The position numbers were made by a program, and so were the translations under genes. A stretch of DNA of 64,000 nt, taken from Macrosoma leucophasiata. Lineage: Eukaryota > Arthropoda > Insecta > Lepidoptera > Hedylidae. The notes under the pieces are model-generated. The model did not search any database. It saw only the letters and a program-made list of their open reading frames with translations, and had not been told where the DNA came from. Where the stretch lies: contig JAWQUS010000027.1 of NCBI GenBank assembly GCA_036365455.1, forward strand, positions 10,992,001 to 11,056,000, in the 5' to 3' direction. Position 1 is the first letter of the stretch; each line of letters opens with the position of its first letter. This document shows, one piece after another, positions 14,981 to 24,048 of the stretch.

Positions 14981-16484
14981 TCGATTTCAAATTACTAGTA
15001 TGATATAAAAATAAAGTCAACCTATTAATCAGAATCAGTTCATTAAAAGATCAGTCATCATATTAGATTATAGTCAGTGACTAGCAACACTGAATGCAAA
15101 ACCTATTTGTCTGCTGGGCGCCAGACAATTAGTGACATCATTCAGTCATCCATCATAAGCATGTTTTATTTGAATTTATTTCATAGGCATTAATATTTAG
15201 GTTTAGATATAATCGCACTTTGCATACTATCCAAAAAATTTAAATTATATATGTTATTTACATGTATTTTTTTTTATTTATCGATCAAGCGTTGTTCAAT
15301 ACAATTGATGTTGTATAAAATTAATCTTAATAATCGAATAATTTAATTTAAAAAAATCGTTTTATTGCATGTGCGATTACATTGTAATAGTATTTTGGGA
15401 GATTTCCTGATAGTGTTACGTAACACTACGGACAGTTATGCTAGATATGGGACTGATACTTTTTATAAATATTTTCACTGGCGTTGATCTATATTCGGTG
15501 TCTCCTCAATTTCTTTTTGGGATATTCGAATGATTAATTTATTTCCAATGTTGCCGTGTAAGTGTGTAGCGCGGGCCGTGCACTGTAGGTACCTTCCTTA
15601 GTGGACGGACTGAATTACGTGTACTGATGTGATTCTTTACCTGTTTGTTTTTATGGTTGGGTGGATGACTACACAAAATATTGCTAAAACTATATTATAG
15701 TCTAACGTTGCTTTACCTTTTGCGTGAGATTGTGAGAATTTTAGCTTAAGTTTCGACTGAAGATGGATGCCTGTATGTAATATTGTAAATTATAATTTCT
15801 CATAAAATATAATTTTTTTCAGCTACGCAAGTTGTTTTCTTTTCACAAAGCGATCATGGCAGAATGGTAATAGAGATTACTCCTAGCGTTATTTTCTTCT
15901 TTTGTCTTGCGCCATCTTAAGCTAAATATGAAAAGCTGTATTATCAAATTCTGTTCATGATTTGTAACTCCTGAAATACGTCTAATCGTTATAACTGCCC
16001 GCGCGCCACTGTAGCCACAGACTCATTTTCGACGCACTCTTAACTTAAGAATGACGCTTTTTAAAATAATTCCCCTAGGTGTAACACAAGACCAGAAAGC
16101 GCTAGGGGATGGGTATGGGTAGGTATTTTGTTCAGATTTTTAATAGATCTGACATAATGCGACTGACTTTAAATTTACCCCTGAATAAAGACCCATTACA
16201 AATTATAATCTACGGAAAAATTAGATAGCAATCATTATGCTATTAAAATAACATTAATCATTTGACAAAAGCTATTTATCGGAATTCCATTTGTACATTC
16301 CATTTAACATCAATTAATAATGCTACAATGAAAGCCGTTATACATATTTAGTTTTCTATTACGGTTTTATGCAGTAATTGCTGGGCCACTATCCGATCCA
16401 TTTGTATTAACACTGATTTCACAGTGCGATTAGATTGCTACATCAAACCTGCATATTCAATTGCCTTCACTTATCACGAACGCC
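14981..16484. other. Intergenic, Gαq to first IR gene
   Basis: AT-rich, no convincing gene or repeat recognised. The in-frame stop TAG at 16431 bounds the first IR frame upstream. Confidence 0.5.
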
Positions 16485-18260
16485 ATGTCGATGAATGCAG
16501 AGTTAAAAGACTTGTTCATTCCTCAACAGGATTTCACTGTAGAGGCAAAACTAGCCGAAAGTGCAGCAAGAACAGCGTTATACAATTTCGTATGGCAGCA
16601 AGTGGCCTTGGTGTTAGTAAACTCCACAACCTTTCACGGTGTCAACATATTCCTGCGATCATATCAGAAGGTAATTATCGTCGGTCGCGGCTCGTTTTAC
16701 CCTCAATTTGTTCTCGGCACGCACCAGTATGTTATTTTTGGTACTGACACTGTGAACATAGAACTCATGCTGGATTGGATGCAGAGACATCAGTTCGACA
16801 ACACAGGCGCATACATAGTCGTCTGTCAGTCCAAACATCGAGAGGACTGCAACGAAACAAGAGCAGTGCAAATATTTTGGGAACATAGAGTCGTGAACGT
16901 CGTTTTAATAACAGCTAACGAAAACCGAGTAACAAACGGCTATTCATACTTCTTGAAAACAAACTGTAAGAAAAGTTTACCGAGTAAACTGGAGGATTGG
17001 GATGCATGCATCGCGAATAATGAATTGGAGAAGTGTGGCAACATGTATCCCGTGAAACTGATGAATCTCTATGGATGTCCACTGACCGTATCAACGTTTG
17101 TACAAACGCCATACATGTCTATAGAAGATGGGCAGCCATCCGGCGCCGATGGGGACTTGTTGAAAGTTATAATTAAGGCTTTAAATGCGCGTTTGATTCT
17201 CATTACACCACGTATAGGAGGCGGATGGGGGAAGTTGGAAAGCAACGGGACCTGGTCCGGCTCTCTGGCAGACGTCCTGCACGGCTGGGCCGAATTGTCC
17301 ATGACATCTGCAAGTATCACCCTCGCCAGATTTACCTACTTTGATATGTCAGTTGACTACAACACAGTGTATGTAGTTTGGGTTACTCATGCGCCGGAAA
17401 AGGAGTCTGCTGCTCTTAAATTATTGAGACCATTCCAACTGCCAGTACGGATAGCTTTAACAGTAACTTGCGTGTTCGTTATCATGTTTGCATATTTTCT
17501 TAAAAGTAAGTATTGGCGAGTTATGAGTCGAAATTTAAATGTAGACCGTTCGTTGGACAATGTAATTTTTCATTCATGTCAAATTTGCGTGGGTCTTGCC
17601 TCCACAAAATTACCTAAGAAACCAGCCATGTTACAAATGCTCGTAATTTGGGTGTGGTACTGTTTTCTGATAAGAACAATTTATCAGGTGTGTCTGATAT
17701 CATCATTGCAAACTGATGTGTACTCGAGTGAGTTCAAATCTTTAGACGATGCCATTGCCAATAACTATTCATTCGGTGGAGGCACCGCTCTGAAAGATTA
17801 TTACACTGACAATCCTATAGTTTATGATAATTGGGTTAACGTAGAAAGTGAGGATATAACTGAAAAACTAACTGAAATTAGTAATGGCTTAAAATTTGTG
17901 CTCGCTATGAATGATGAAAGCGTTAAAACATTCATGAAGAGAGAAAATCAGTTGCATATTTTAGAAGAAATAATTGTCATTAGTCCTACACAAATATTTT
18001 TCAAAAAGTTTTCGCCTTTGAAACGTCCTATTAACATTATTTTAAGGCGATTGACTGAATCGGGGCTGTGTAGTAAAATCTATAGGGACAATACCACTCC
18101 GTTATCTCGTAGAATGAGATCTTCTGTTCAACAGCAAATTAAAATAATCCACTACGCTGGTTGTTACGCCATTCTTTTGTTTGGTTGGACTGTATCAGTC
18201 ACTTCTTTTGTCGTCGAAATGTATATTGGTCGAAACCGTAAAAAGTATATACACGCATAA
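16485..18260 (+). CDS. Divergent ionotropic receptor (IR), intronless, 591 aa
   Basis: Encodes an insect chemosensory ion-channel subunit of the variant ionotropic glutamate receptor family. ATG at 16485 is the first in-frame ATG after the stop at 16431; a second ATG lies two codons on. Order: N-terminal region (1 to ~200), ligand-binding S1 half (~200-315, with GGGWGKLESNGTWSGSLADV), membrane segment M1 (~319-341, VRIALTVTCVFVIMFAYFL), pore loop (~360-375), M2 (~382-408, VIWVWYCFLIRTIYQVCLIS), S2 half (~410-555) and M3 (~557-582, AILLFGWTVSVTSFVVEMYI) with a short cytoplasmic tail. I do not see the glutamate-contacting S1 Arg of true iGluRs, as is usual for divergent IRs. No clear signal peptide at the N-terminus; a short upstream exon cannot be excluded. 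The intronless form and the paralogue at 24049 suggest a lepidopteran IR7d-/IR60a-like divergent type, but the subfamily is not certain. Confidence 0.9.
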   Translation: MSMNAELKDLFIPQQDFTVEAKLAESAARTALYNFVWQQVALVLVNSTTFHGVNIFLRSYQKVIIVGRGSFYPQFVLGTHQYVIFGTDTVNIELMLDWMQRHQFDNTGAYIVVCQSKHREDCNETRAVQIFWEHRVVNVVLITANENRVTNGYSYFLKTNCKKSLPSKLEDWDACIANNELEKCGNMYPVKLMNLYGCPLTVSTFVQTPYMSIEDGQPSGADGDLLKVIIKALNARLILITPRIGGGWGKLESNGTWSGSLADVLHGWAELSMTSASITLARFTYFDMSVDYNTVYVVWVTHAPEKESAALKLLRPFQLPVRIALTVTCVFVIMFAYFLKSKYWRVMSRNLNVDRSLDNVIFHSCQICVGLASTKLPKKPAMLQMLVIWVWYCFLIRTIYQVCLISSLQTDVYSSEFKSLDDAIANNYSFGGGTALKDYYTDNPIVYDNWVNVESEDITEKLTEISNGLKFVLAMNDESVKTFMKRENQLHILEEIIVISPTQIFFKKFSPLKRPINIILRRLTESGLCSKIYRDNTTPLSRRMRSSVQQQIKIIHYAGCYAILLFGWTVSVTSFVVEMYIGRNRKKYIHA

Positions 18261-18284
18261 TATTAACATACATACATGGCACAC

Positions 18285-18580
18285 ATATGTCTATACATAT
18301 AAAACAAAGTCCCCCGCCGCGCCAATGATAATAATAATATATTCTACCATACATTGTTTTGTTATATCTCAAAAGGTTCAGGCAGCATCTTCGATGAAAG
18401 CTCCAGGCGGCTTGACAAATTATATACACAAACCATTCTCATAAATCACTATCTATCGGTGTAAACCGCTTCAATTTCTGTGCAGTGTTTCAGTATATCG
18501 CGAACAGACATACAGACGCGGCGGGGTTCTTTTTTATAATATGTATAGATAGATTAGTTATATATTAACTAGGTATATAG
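18285..18580 (+). repeat. Interspersed repeat W, copy 1
   Basis: Shares the series TTATAT-TCTC/CCC-AAAAG, GCAGC, GAAAGCTCC, GGCGGCTTGA and a GACGCGGCG-plus-TATATAGGTA ending with 37138-37435, in the same order and orientation. Immediately downstream of the first IR gene. Class unknown. Confidence 0.55.
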
Positions 18581-18710
18581 GTGAGTACATTATATATCCT
18601 AACAAAGCACTAGAAATACAATCATAGTCATGACTGCGACCCTGGAAGACCTTGACACAATGGACTGTGGCCTCAGTAGGGCCTCCCACAAATGGGTCTT
18701 AAAATAAATT

Positions 18711-18855
18711 AATATAATACGCTTACATGCCTGTGGGGCTGTCCCCACACTAGGTATACATATACCTACCTGTGTTGTGGGTGCCGTTGTACACACAAAC
18801 CACATACACAAACACCCAGTCCCGAAACAAATATCTATAGGCCATACAAATATTT
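18711..18855 (-). repeat. tRNA-derived SINE, tail half (split by a LINE)
   Basis: Tail of the SINE family at 1753/23548/40087 on the minus strand: CACACTAGGTATA, CGTTGTACACA, AACACCCAGTCCCGAAACAAA, GGCCATACAAATATTT. Its tRNA-like head reappears at 20105-20180 after the LINE, so one SINE has been split by the LINE insertion. Confidence 0.85.
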
Positions 18856-19113
18856 ATTTATTTATTTGTCGCACCAACAAGGCGATCACTGGTACATATT
18901 AATATGATAAACATTAAAAAAACCAATTCATGCTAAGTGACACCTCAGTTATAGGTGTAAACATCAATGCAAAGAGAATTAAACAAATGTGAAAAATACA
19001 TCCAAATAAAGTTTAAAAAAAAAAAGACATTGAGTATAAAAATGGTAACAAAGATTAATTAATAACACATAGTGACATACCTGCATTATTCGAATTAAAA
19101 AAAATAAGTATGA

Positions 19114-19160
19114 CTATTTTATGAAACAATGACAACAAGTGTCATTGTTTCATAAAATAG
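19114..19160. repeat. Perfect hairpin, 21-bp arms
   Basis: CTATTTTATGAAACAATGAC and its exact complement separated by about five bases, in the 3' UTR part of the LINE at 18856-20108. Confidence 0.85.
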
Positions 19161-19259
19161 ATTATTAACTAACAAATAAATAATTTACAAATAAATACTA
19201 CATTAAAATAAGAATTAAAATTGATTAAAACAGTGACATCGCAAAGACTTATTGAAAAA

Positions 19260-20108
19260 CTATTTGTCAAGTTTTACGATCGTATGCGAAGTTAAAGTCA
19301 ACTTTACATTTTTTTTGTACACATAGGGACTACTAGAAAATACGTCTATGTTTGGTTTTACTTCCTCGCCCTCGATTCTCCGATCAGCAACAGGAGCCGC
19401 AAGATTATGGATAGCATTATAATAACGTGTTACTCTGTTCAAAGGAGAGTAAAGACCAAGGTTCGATCGAGCTGATTTTATTACAAACGGAGTATATTTT
19501 CCGGATCTTGGTAATCCCCTTGGAACAGAGATGTTTATGTGTGACAGTAGGTGAGGACTGTCGATTGAGCCATTGCTCAATTTGTACAGAAACATGCTGT
19601 CCAACAATTTTCTGCGATCACCCAAGGATTCCAAACGAAAATAGTTAGTGCGGTCTTCGTAACTAGGGAGCTTCTTGGCCAGATTGCAAGAGTATGATAG
19701 GTGCCAAAGGAATCTTTTTTGTACACTCTCAAGACGTTTCTTGTAAATATCATAGTACGGGTTCCACAAGACACTACAGTACTCCAAAACGCTACGAACT
19801 AGATAAATGTATAGGGAGATCTTGGTGCTGTTTTTTTTTAATTCTTTACAACTTCTCAAAACAAATCCTAGAGTCTTAAAGCTTTTTTGAACTATGTTGT
19901 GAATATGAATATTAAATTTAAGTTTGCAATCAAGGGTTACTCCAAAATCTTTGATATGTTCGACCTCTGACAGCGGTTCGCTATTGATGTGGTATGATCT
20001 TTTTATATTCGTTTTAGTTCTGGTAAAACGTATAGCGTGACATTTTTTGCTATTAAGGGACATGCCATTCAGACCACACCAAGAGACCAGGTTATCCAAA
20101 TCTCCTAT
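19260..20108 (-). pseudogene. Reverse transcriptase C-terminal part of the LINE
   Basis: About 280 codons open to a TAA at 19260. The protein carries VSWCGLNGMSLNSKKCHAIR, a SEVEHIKDFGVTLDCKLKFN block and SVLEYCSVLWNPYY. These are the thumb and post-RT motifs typical of jockey/CR1-clade ORF2 proteins (IKDFGV-LD, S-LEYCS-WNP). The catalytic FADD box and all N-terminal domains are missing, so it is a 5' truncation. The open frame continues to 20165 through the adjoining SINE, giving a chimeric start MCDDRFNRGSRFNPHTGTN that is SINE sequence, not LINE. Confidence 0.85.
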
Positions 20109-20180
20109 ATTTGTCCCGGTATGAGGATTGAACCGTGAGCCTCGGTTAAAACGGTCGTCACACACTGCTGGACCAAATGG
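20105..20180 (-). repeat. tRNA-like head of the split SINE
   Basis: Minus strand reads a decayed tRNA-like head with box-B-like GGTTCAATCCTCATACCGG. It pairs with the tail at 18711-18855. Several substitutions make it an unlikely functional tRNA. Confidence 0.75.
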
Positions 20181-20785
20181 CTCGTCTAAATATCCATGTT
20201 ACATCCACTCCTGTTATGGTCGATGTTGACGATTATGTGCACCTATCTAGGACAAACGGCCCAGTTTATGCGGCTCTCCTCATTACTGATTTGATATTGC
20301 AAGGAAGCGCCGGGTATTGCTTTCTGCGTGACCTTCAGCCTTCTTGTGAGGCCCATAGTGAGCGACTATTTTTCAGTGCTGTAGGGTAAAATGGTGAAAA
20401 ACGCCCTATCAGGGAATATGCCCCACTTGCAATATAAAGCACACCGAACTATCATTTGTAATTGTTAGAGCGCCAATCGATAGATAGTAGTAGTACTCAA
20501 ATTCGTTGAGGCAAGCGGATGCAGTTCGTTTGTAGTTAAGAAAAAAAATCTAAATTTTAAAAAAAATTGTTCGGATTGTAAAACAACTTATGTAGGTGAG
20601 TAATTTTTAGTATTTTTAACAAATTTAAGTAATAGTTTTAAATGAGTGTGAACGATTTATGATTTTAGATGGGAACATAACCTTCATAAAATTACGGGTT
20701 TTTATTGCAAGTTTAAATTAGTTTTAGGTACTAAGCGCTAGGGCGTATTTGCGTACGTTTTGTGAAATACGCCCCGATTTTGTAG
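20181..20785. other. Unassigned, with short inverted motif
   Basis: No gene recognised. Around 20742-20775 GGGCGTATTT and AAATACGCCCC form an inverted pair, and related words (ACGCCC, GGGCATTTTTC) recur at 20401 and 21380. These may be the outer parts of the transposon whose transposase fragment lies at 20840. Confidence 0.4.
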
Positions 20786-20790
20786 GTGAA

Positions 20791-21225
20791 ATATGCCTTA
20801 ATTTTTGATGCGCTTAAACTTGTTTTTTACAGATGAATTATGGGTAGACGTTACAAAAAAAAAACGTGTAGAGCATCGTGGACAGATGAAGCTCTAAATA
20901 AGGTGATGTCAAAGGTCAAAAGTATAGAGTTAGGGATCAACAAAGCCAGTACACTGTATCCAGTCTACTTGCCTCGTGGCAAGTAGACTGGATACAGTGT
21001 ATACAGAAATATGCCTTAATTTTTGATGCGCTTAAACTTGTTCTTTACAGATGAATTATGGGTAGACGTTACAAAAAAAAACGTGTCGCGCATCGTGGAC
21101 AGATGAAGCTCTAAATGAGGTGATGTCAAAGGTCAAAAGTATAGAGTTAGGGATCAACAAAACCAGTACACTGTATCCAGTCTACTTGCCTCTTGGCAAT
21201 TACGACTGGATACAGTGTACAAGAT
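20791..21225 (+). pseudogene. psq/pogo-like transposase fragment, tandemly duplicated
   Basis: A ~218-bp unit occurs twice (starting at 20791 and 21009). Each has an intron-like acceptor TTTTACAG just before ATGAATTATGGGTAGACG. From ATG 20840 the first copy encodes MGRRYKKKTCRASWTDEALN and VMSKVKSIELGINKAS, which resembles a psq/pogo-type helix-turn-helix (W-x-x-E-x-L, GI-KAS). It ends at a stop created by a perfect 23-bp hairpin (20951-21000). The second copy has one A fewer in its A-run, is out of frame after the lysines, and carries an imperfect version of the same hairpin (21168-21218). The assignment to pogo/Tigger is from the motif only. No catalytic domain is present. Confidence 0.55.
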
Positions 21226-21542
21226 GCTTGAATTGGTTGCATGAACATTGTTAGATGTACAACAATTTCTGTAACATATGTGGCCACTCCAATGTGTGGA
21301 CAGCAACCCAAGTAACATTTTTTTCTATAAAATGTTGATTTTTCTTTATTACTATTGATATTTTAGTTTTTTTTATTATAGGGCATTTTTCACAGACCCC
21401 TTGGGGAATACACCTTTTTTCATAGTTTTTAAAATAACGTGCAAGTCAGAAAATAATTATAATTACTGGCTGAATGACCAAATAATAAGAGGCTGATTAG
21501 TTTATGTAACAAATAATTCCGAAGAAATAGATATAATTTGGT

Positions 21543-21708
21543 TTTAAATATATTTTATTTTTAAAGAAGAATGGAAAGAAAAATTTGACTTCAGGCGAGG
21601 CTCGAACTCGCGACCTACTGGGAATCTAGTCCAGCCGCTCTCCGAGTTCGAGCCTCGCCTGAAGTCAAATTTTTCTTTCCATTTTTCTTTAAAAATAAAA
21701 TATATTTC
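21543..21708. repeat. tRNA-like fold-back element
   Basis: Arms of about 66 bp (21543-21609 and 21643-21708), nearly perfect inverted copies, containing GACTTCAGGCGAGGCTCGAA and its complement followed by ATTTTTCTTTCCATTTTTCT. The ~33-base middle carries the other half of a tRNA-like sequence (CTACTGGGAATCTAGTCCAG). The same sequence family forms the larger fold-back at 32931-33691. Confidence 0.85.
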
Positions 21709-21794
21709 ACAAGCATGTGTTAATGCGAAATAATATAAAACAATGGTTTTAAATATGTTTTATTTGACAAAATCAAAAAGTAAGGCGTATTTAA

Positions 21795-22190
21795 CCAGTT
21801 TACCCTATGTCATCACTGACAACACACACAGGTCAGACCTTCGTCTTGAGACACTGTTAAGTTGGATATTAACATATATCGTAGCTTTTACCAAGTTGGA
21901 TTCAACGATTGATCTCTCTCTAAAATTTGGACCTACCTAATTGGACTGTCAGTCCCAGTTATTCATAATCGTCAGCAACTTCAAGTGCAGTACCCTCAAC
22001 TACAATGGGAGAGGATTCGTTAAAAGGCTCTACTGCGATCATCGGCCATAGAGCAATGTACCAAGGTCTGCCAGGATCTGAGTAATAATCATGGGACTAC
22101 GATATCGTCCGCAGATCGGAGGTGGGAGAATGTGCTCGCCGTTGATGTTAATACCGAGTCCTTTCAGCAGTGATGCCGTCAACACCCTTG
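21795..22190 (-). pseudogene. RTE-type reverse transcriptase remnant
   Basis: Minus strand gives broken pieces matching the usual RTE order: GLGINxNGEH, a damaged FADDIV region (ICGRYRSP after a frameshift), IVVEGTALEVADDYE followed by LGLTVQLGRS, then VLSVMT where RTE elements have CVLPVMTYG. Several stops and shifts. Clearly dead; identified from the order of motifs, without a database search. Confidence 0.65.
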
Positions 22191-22980
22191 GTTTTGAGCT
22201 GTTCTGGTCTAGACTGACGTCCGGGACATCTTCGGTGTAGTATCTGTCGGGTCAGTCCGGTTCTAAAATCTGTTGCCGGACTGCAACAGGTGCTGTCGCG
22301 TGTTCTTAGATGTCGGTAAATCTCCTCGATAGTAATATGTTGCAAAATACAACTACCCAACCAGACTCACATTCTCAGGCTCTCCTATTCATAATGTGTT
22401 TATTCTATTCATATGTGAACGCGACTAAAGAACCTTCCCAAAATTCCTTCAGCTCCCCCGGCTGTACTTTTACTGTGTCGGTGAAGTAGTAACATTACCT
22501 ACCTCACACTATGGGATGCACTCATCTCACTCTAACACTCCTTCTCTAACTTTAACAACAGATTTCTTTAAGTTAGAGAAGGATGTGAAATTTCACAACC
22601 ACTTTAACAAATATCATGGTGCATAGGCCACCCAGGCTTAGTGTTGTACGTATTTTCAAGATTTTATTCCGTCACTTTGCAGACGTGACTTAGGTAGGTA
22701 TATTCCACAGAACAATAAAAAATGTTAGAAAGGCTATGTAAACGTGGGCGAAAAACACGAATTATGAGTAAGCAGTTAAATTAGTAGGTACATCGGATGA
22801 GTTCACAGCTTAACAAAATTATAAATAATGTCGTCTGGTGGGATAGATAAAGGTCCAAGTGTAAAATATAAGCCAAGGAAGATTAAGAATAATCTAAAAG
22901 CCTAATAATAATAATTGAATCGATCCTCGACGAAAGTCTTCACTAGTGTTTTTTTTAACCAATTATGCTCTCTTGCCTCT
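22191..22980. other. Intergenic, no gene seen
   Basis: May include more of the RTE remnant up to about 22370. A weak inverted pair (CCTTCTCTAACTTT and its near complement) lies at 22544-22583. Nothing coding recognised. Confidence 0.4.
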
Positions 22981-22984
22981 GATC

Positions 22985-23800
22985 TAATAAAGCTGCGGAC
23001 AGACGGGACGGACGGATGGACATATGGAGATGGCGTAACTATATAGGTACCTCAGGGTTCCTTGTAGGCTATGGAACCCTAAAAAAACAATGTAGAGTTC
23101 CGTTTTATAAGTAGATCGACTATTATTCGTAAACATGTAGAGTCTACTAATCTGTGATCACCACGATTTTTTTCACGTGTTCAAATACCACCGTTTAACT
23201 GGTAGAGAGCACACTTGAGACTAACAAAAAAAAACGCACTTTAAAGCTAAATATTTCACAAACATTTCCATTGATCGAGAAAGTGTGGGTACCTACTATC
23301 AAACTCACAATATTTTAAAAGACCTATCCAACGTTGCGCGTGAAGAAAAAAAATAAGCCCATCTTTCCGGTGTAGGACAGGTACTTACCATATATTTTTT
23401 CAAGATGGTTTGCTGTACATCCTTTCTCTGCATAGCTAATATTTATGTATATTTGTACAAAATTACAGCTTTCTAGTACAAGTCTACAAGCATAACTGCG
23501 GATAGACGGACAGACGGACATGACGAAACTATAAAATAAAAATAAAAAAATAAAATACGCTTACAATCCACAGCCCCACAGTAGGTATAAACCTGTGAAC
23601 ACATACAACACATACACAAACACCCAAACCCGAAACAAATATGCCAAATAGGCCATACAAATATTTGTCCCGGAGCGGAAATCGAACCCGCGACCCTTCG
23701 AATCAAACGGTCATCTCACACCGCTGGACTATCTAGGTCGTCAAACTAAAAAGGTCGAAAAACTATAAGGTTCTTTGTAGGCTACGGAACCCCAAAAGTG
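22985..23800 (+). repeat. GGAACCCT-type repeats with a nested SINE
   Basis: Two stretches (22985-23100 and about 23480-23790) contain GCGGACAGACGG-like sequence and GGTTCCTTGTAGGCTA followed by GGAACCC. The second is interrupted by the SINE at 23548-23749; GACGAAACTATA before and CGAAAAACTATA after look like its target-site duplication. Confidence 0.65.
23548..23749 (-). repeat. tRNA-derived SINE, near full length
   Basis: Minus strand: head with box B GGTTCGATTTCCGCTCCGGG (about 23670-23749), ATTTGTATGGCC, CGGGTTTGGGTGTTTGTGTA, TACCTACTGTGGGGCTGTG and GTAAGCGTATTTTATTTT tail. Same family as 40087. Confidence 0.88.
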
Positions 23801-24048
23801 CAAGAAAAACTGCTGGGTAAATGAAAATAACTTGCAAATAATTATGTTGTTTATAAAAATAATGAAGCACTAGAAATATGACTCACTTAAAAAATGACAA
23901 TTTAAAATTTAATAATTATTAGTAGAAACACAATTTCCTAAAAGCTTAGCAAACAGATAAAAGTTTAACATGGAAGTTGGCAATTAGCCCTATGTTTTAA
24001 CTTACACTTTATTAGGTACTCATCCTTAGTGGACGCAATACTTATTTG

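Larger units (their letters stand above)
18856..20108 (-). mobile_element. 5'-truncated non-LTR retrotransposon (jockey/CR1-like)
   Basis: Minus-strand element of about 1.25 kb that has integrated into a SINE. At its 3' end (18856 side) it ends in ATTTATTTATTT-type units, read as an AAATAAAT tail on the element strand. A perfect hairpin lies in its 3' UTR at 19114-19160. Only the end of the reverse transcriptase reading frame survives. Short ATATTT/ATTTG duplications flank it and fit a target-site duplication. Confidence 0.82.

Noticed and set aside
16424..16747. Open frame overlapping the first IR gene
   Set aside because: A shadow frame of the IR coding sequence with no recognisable domain.
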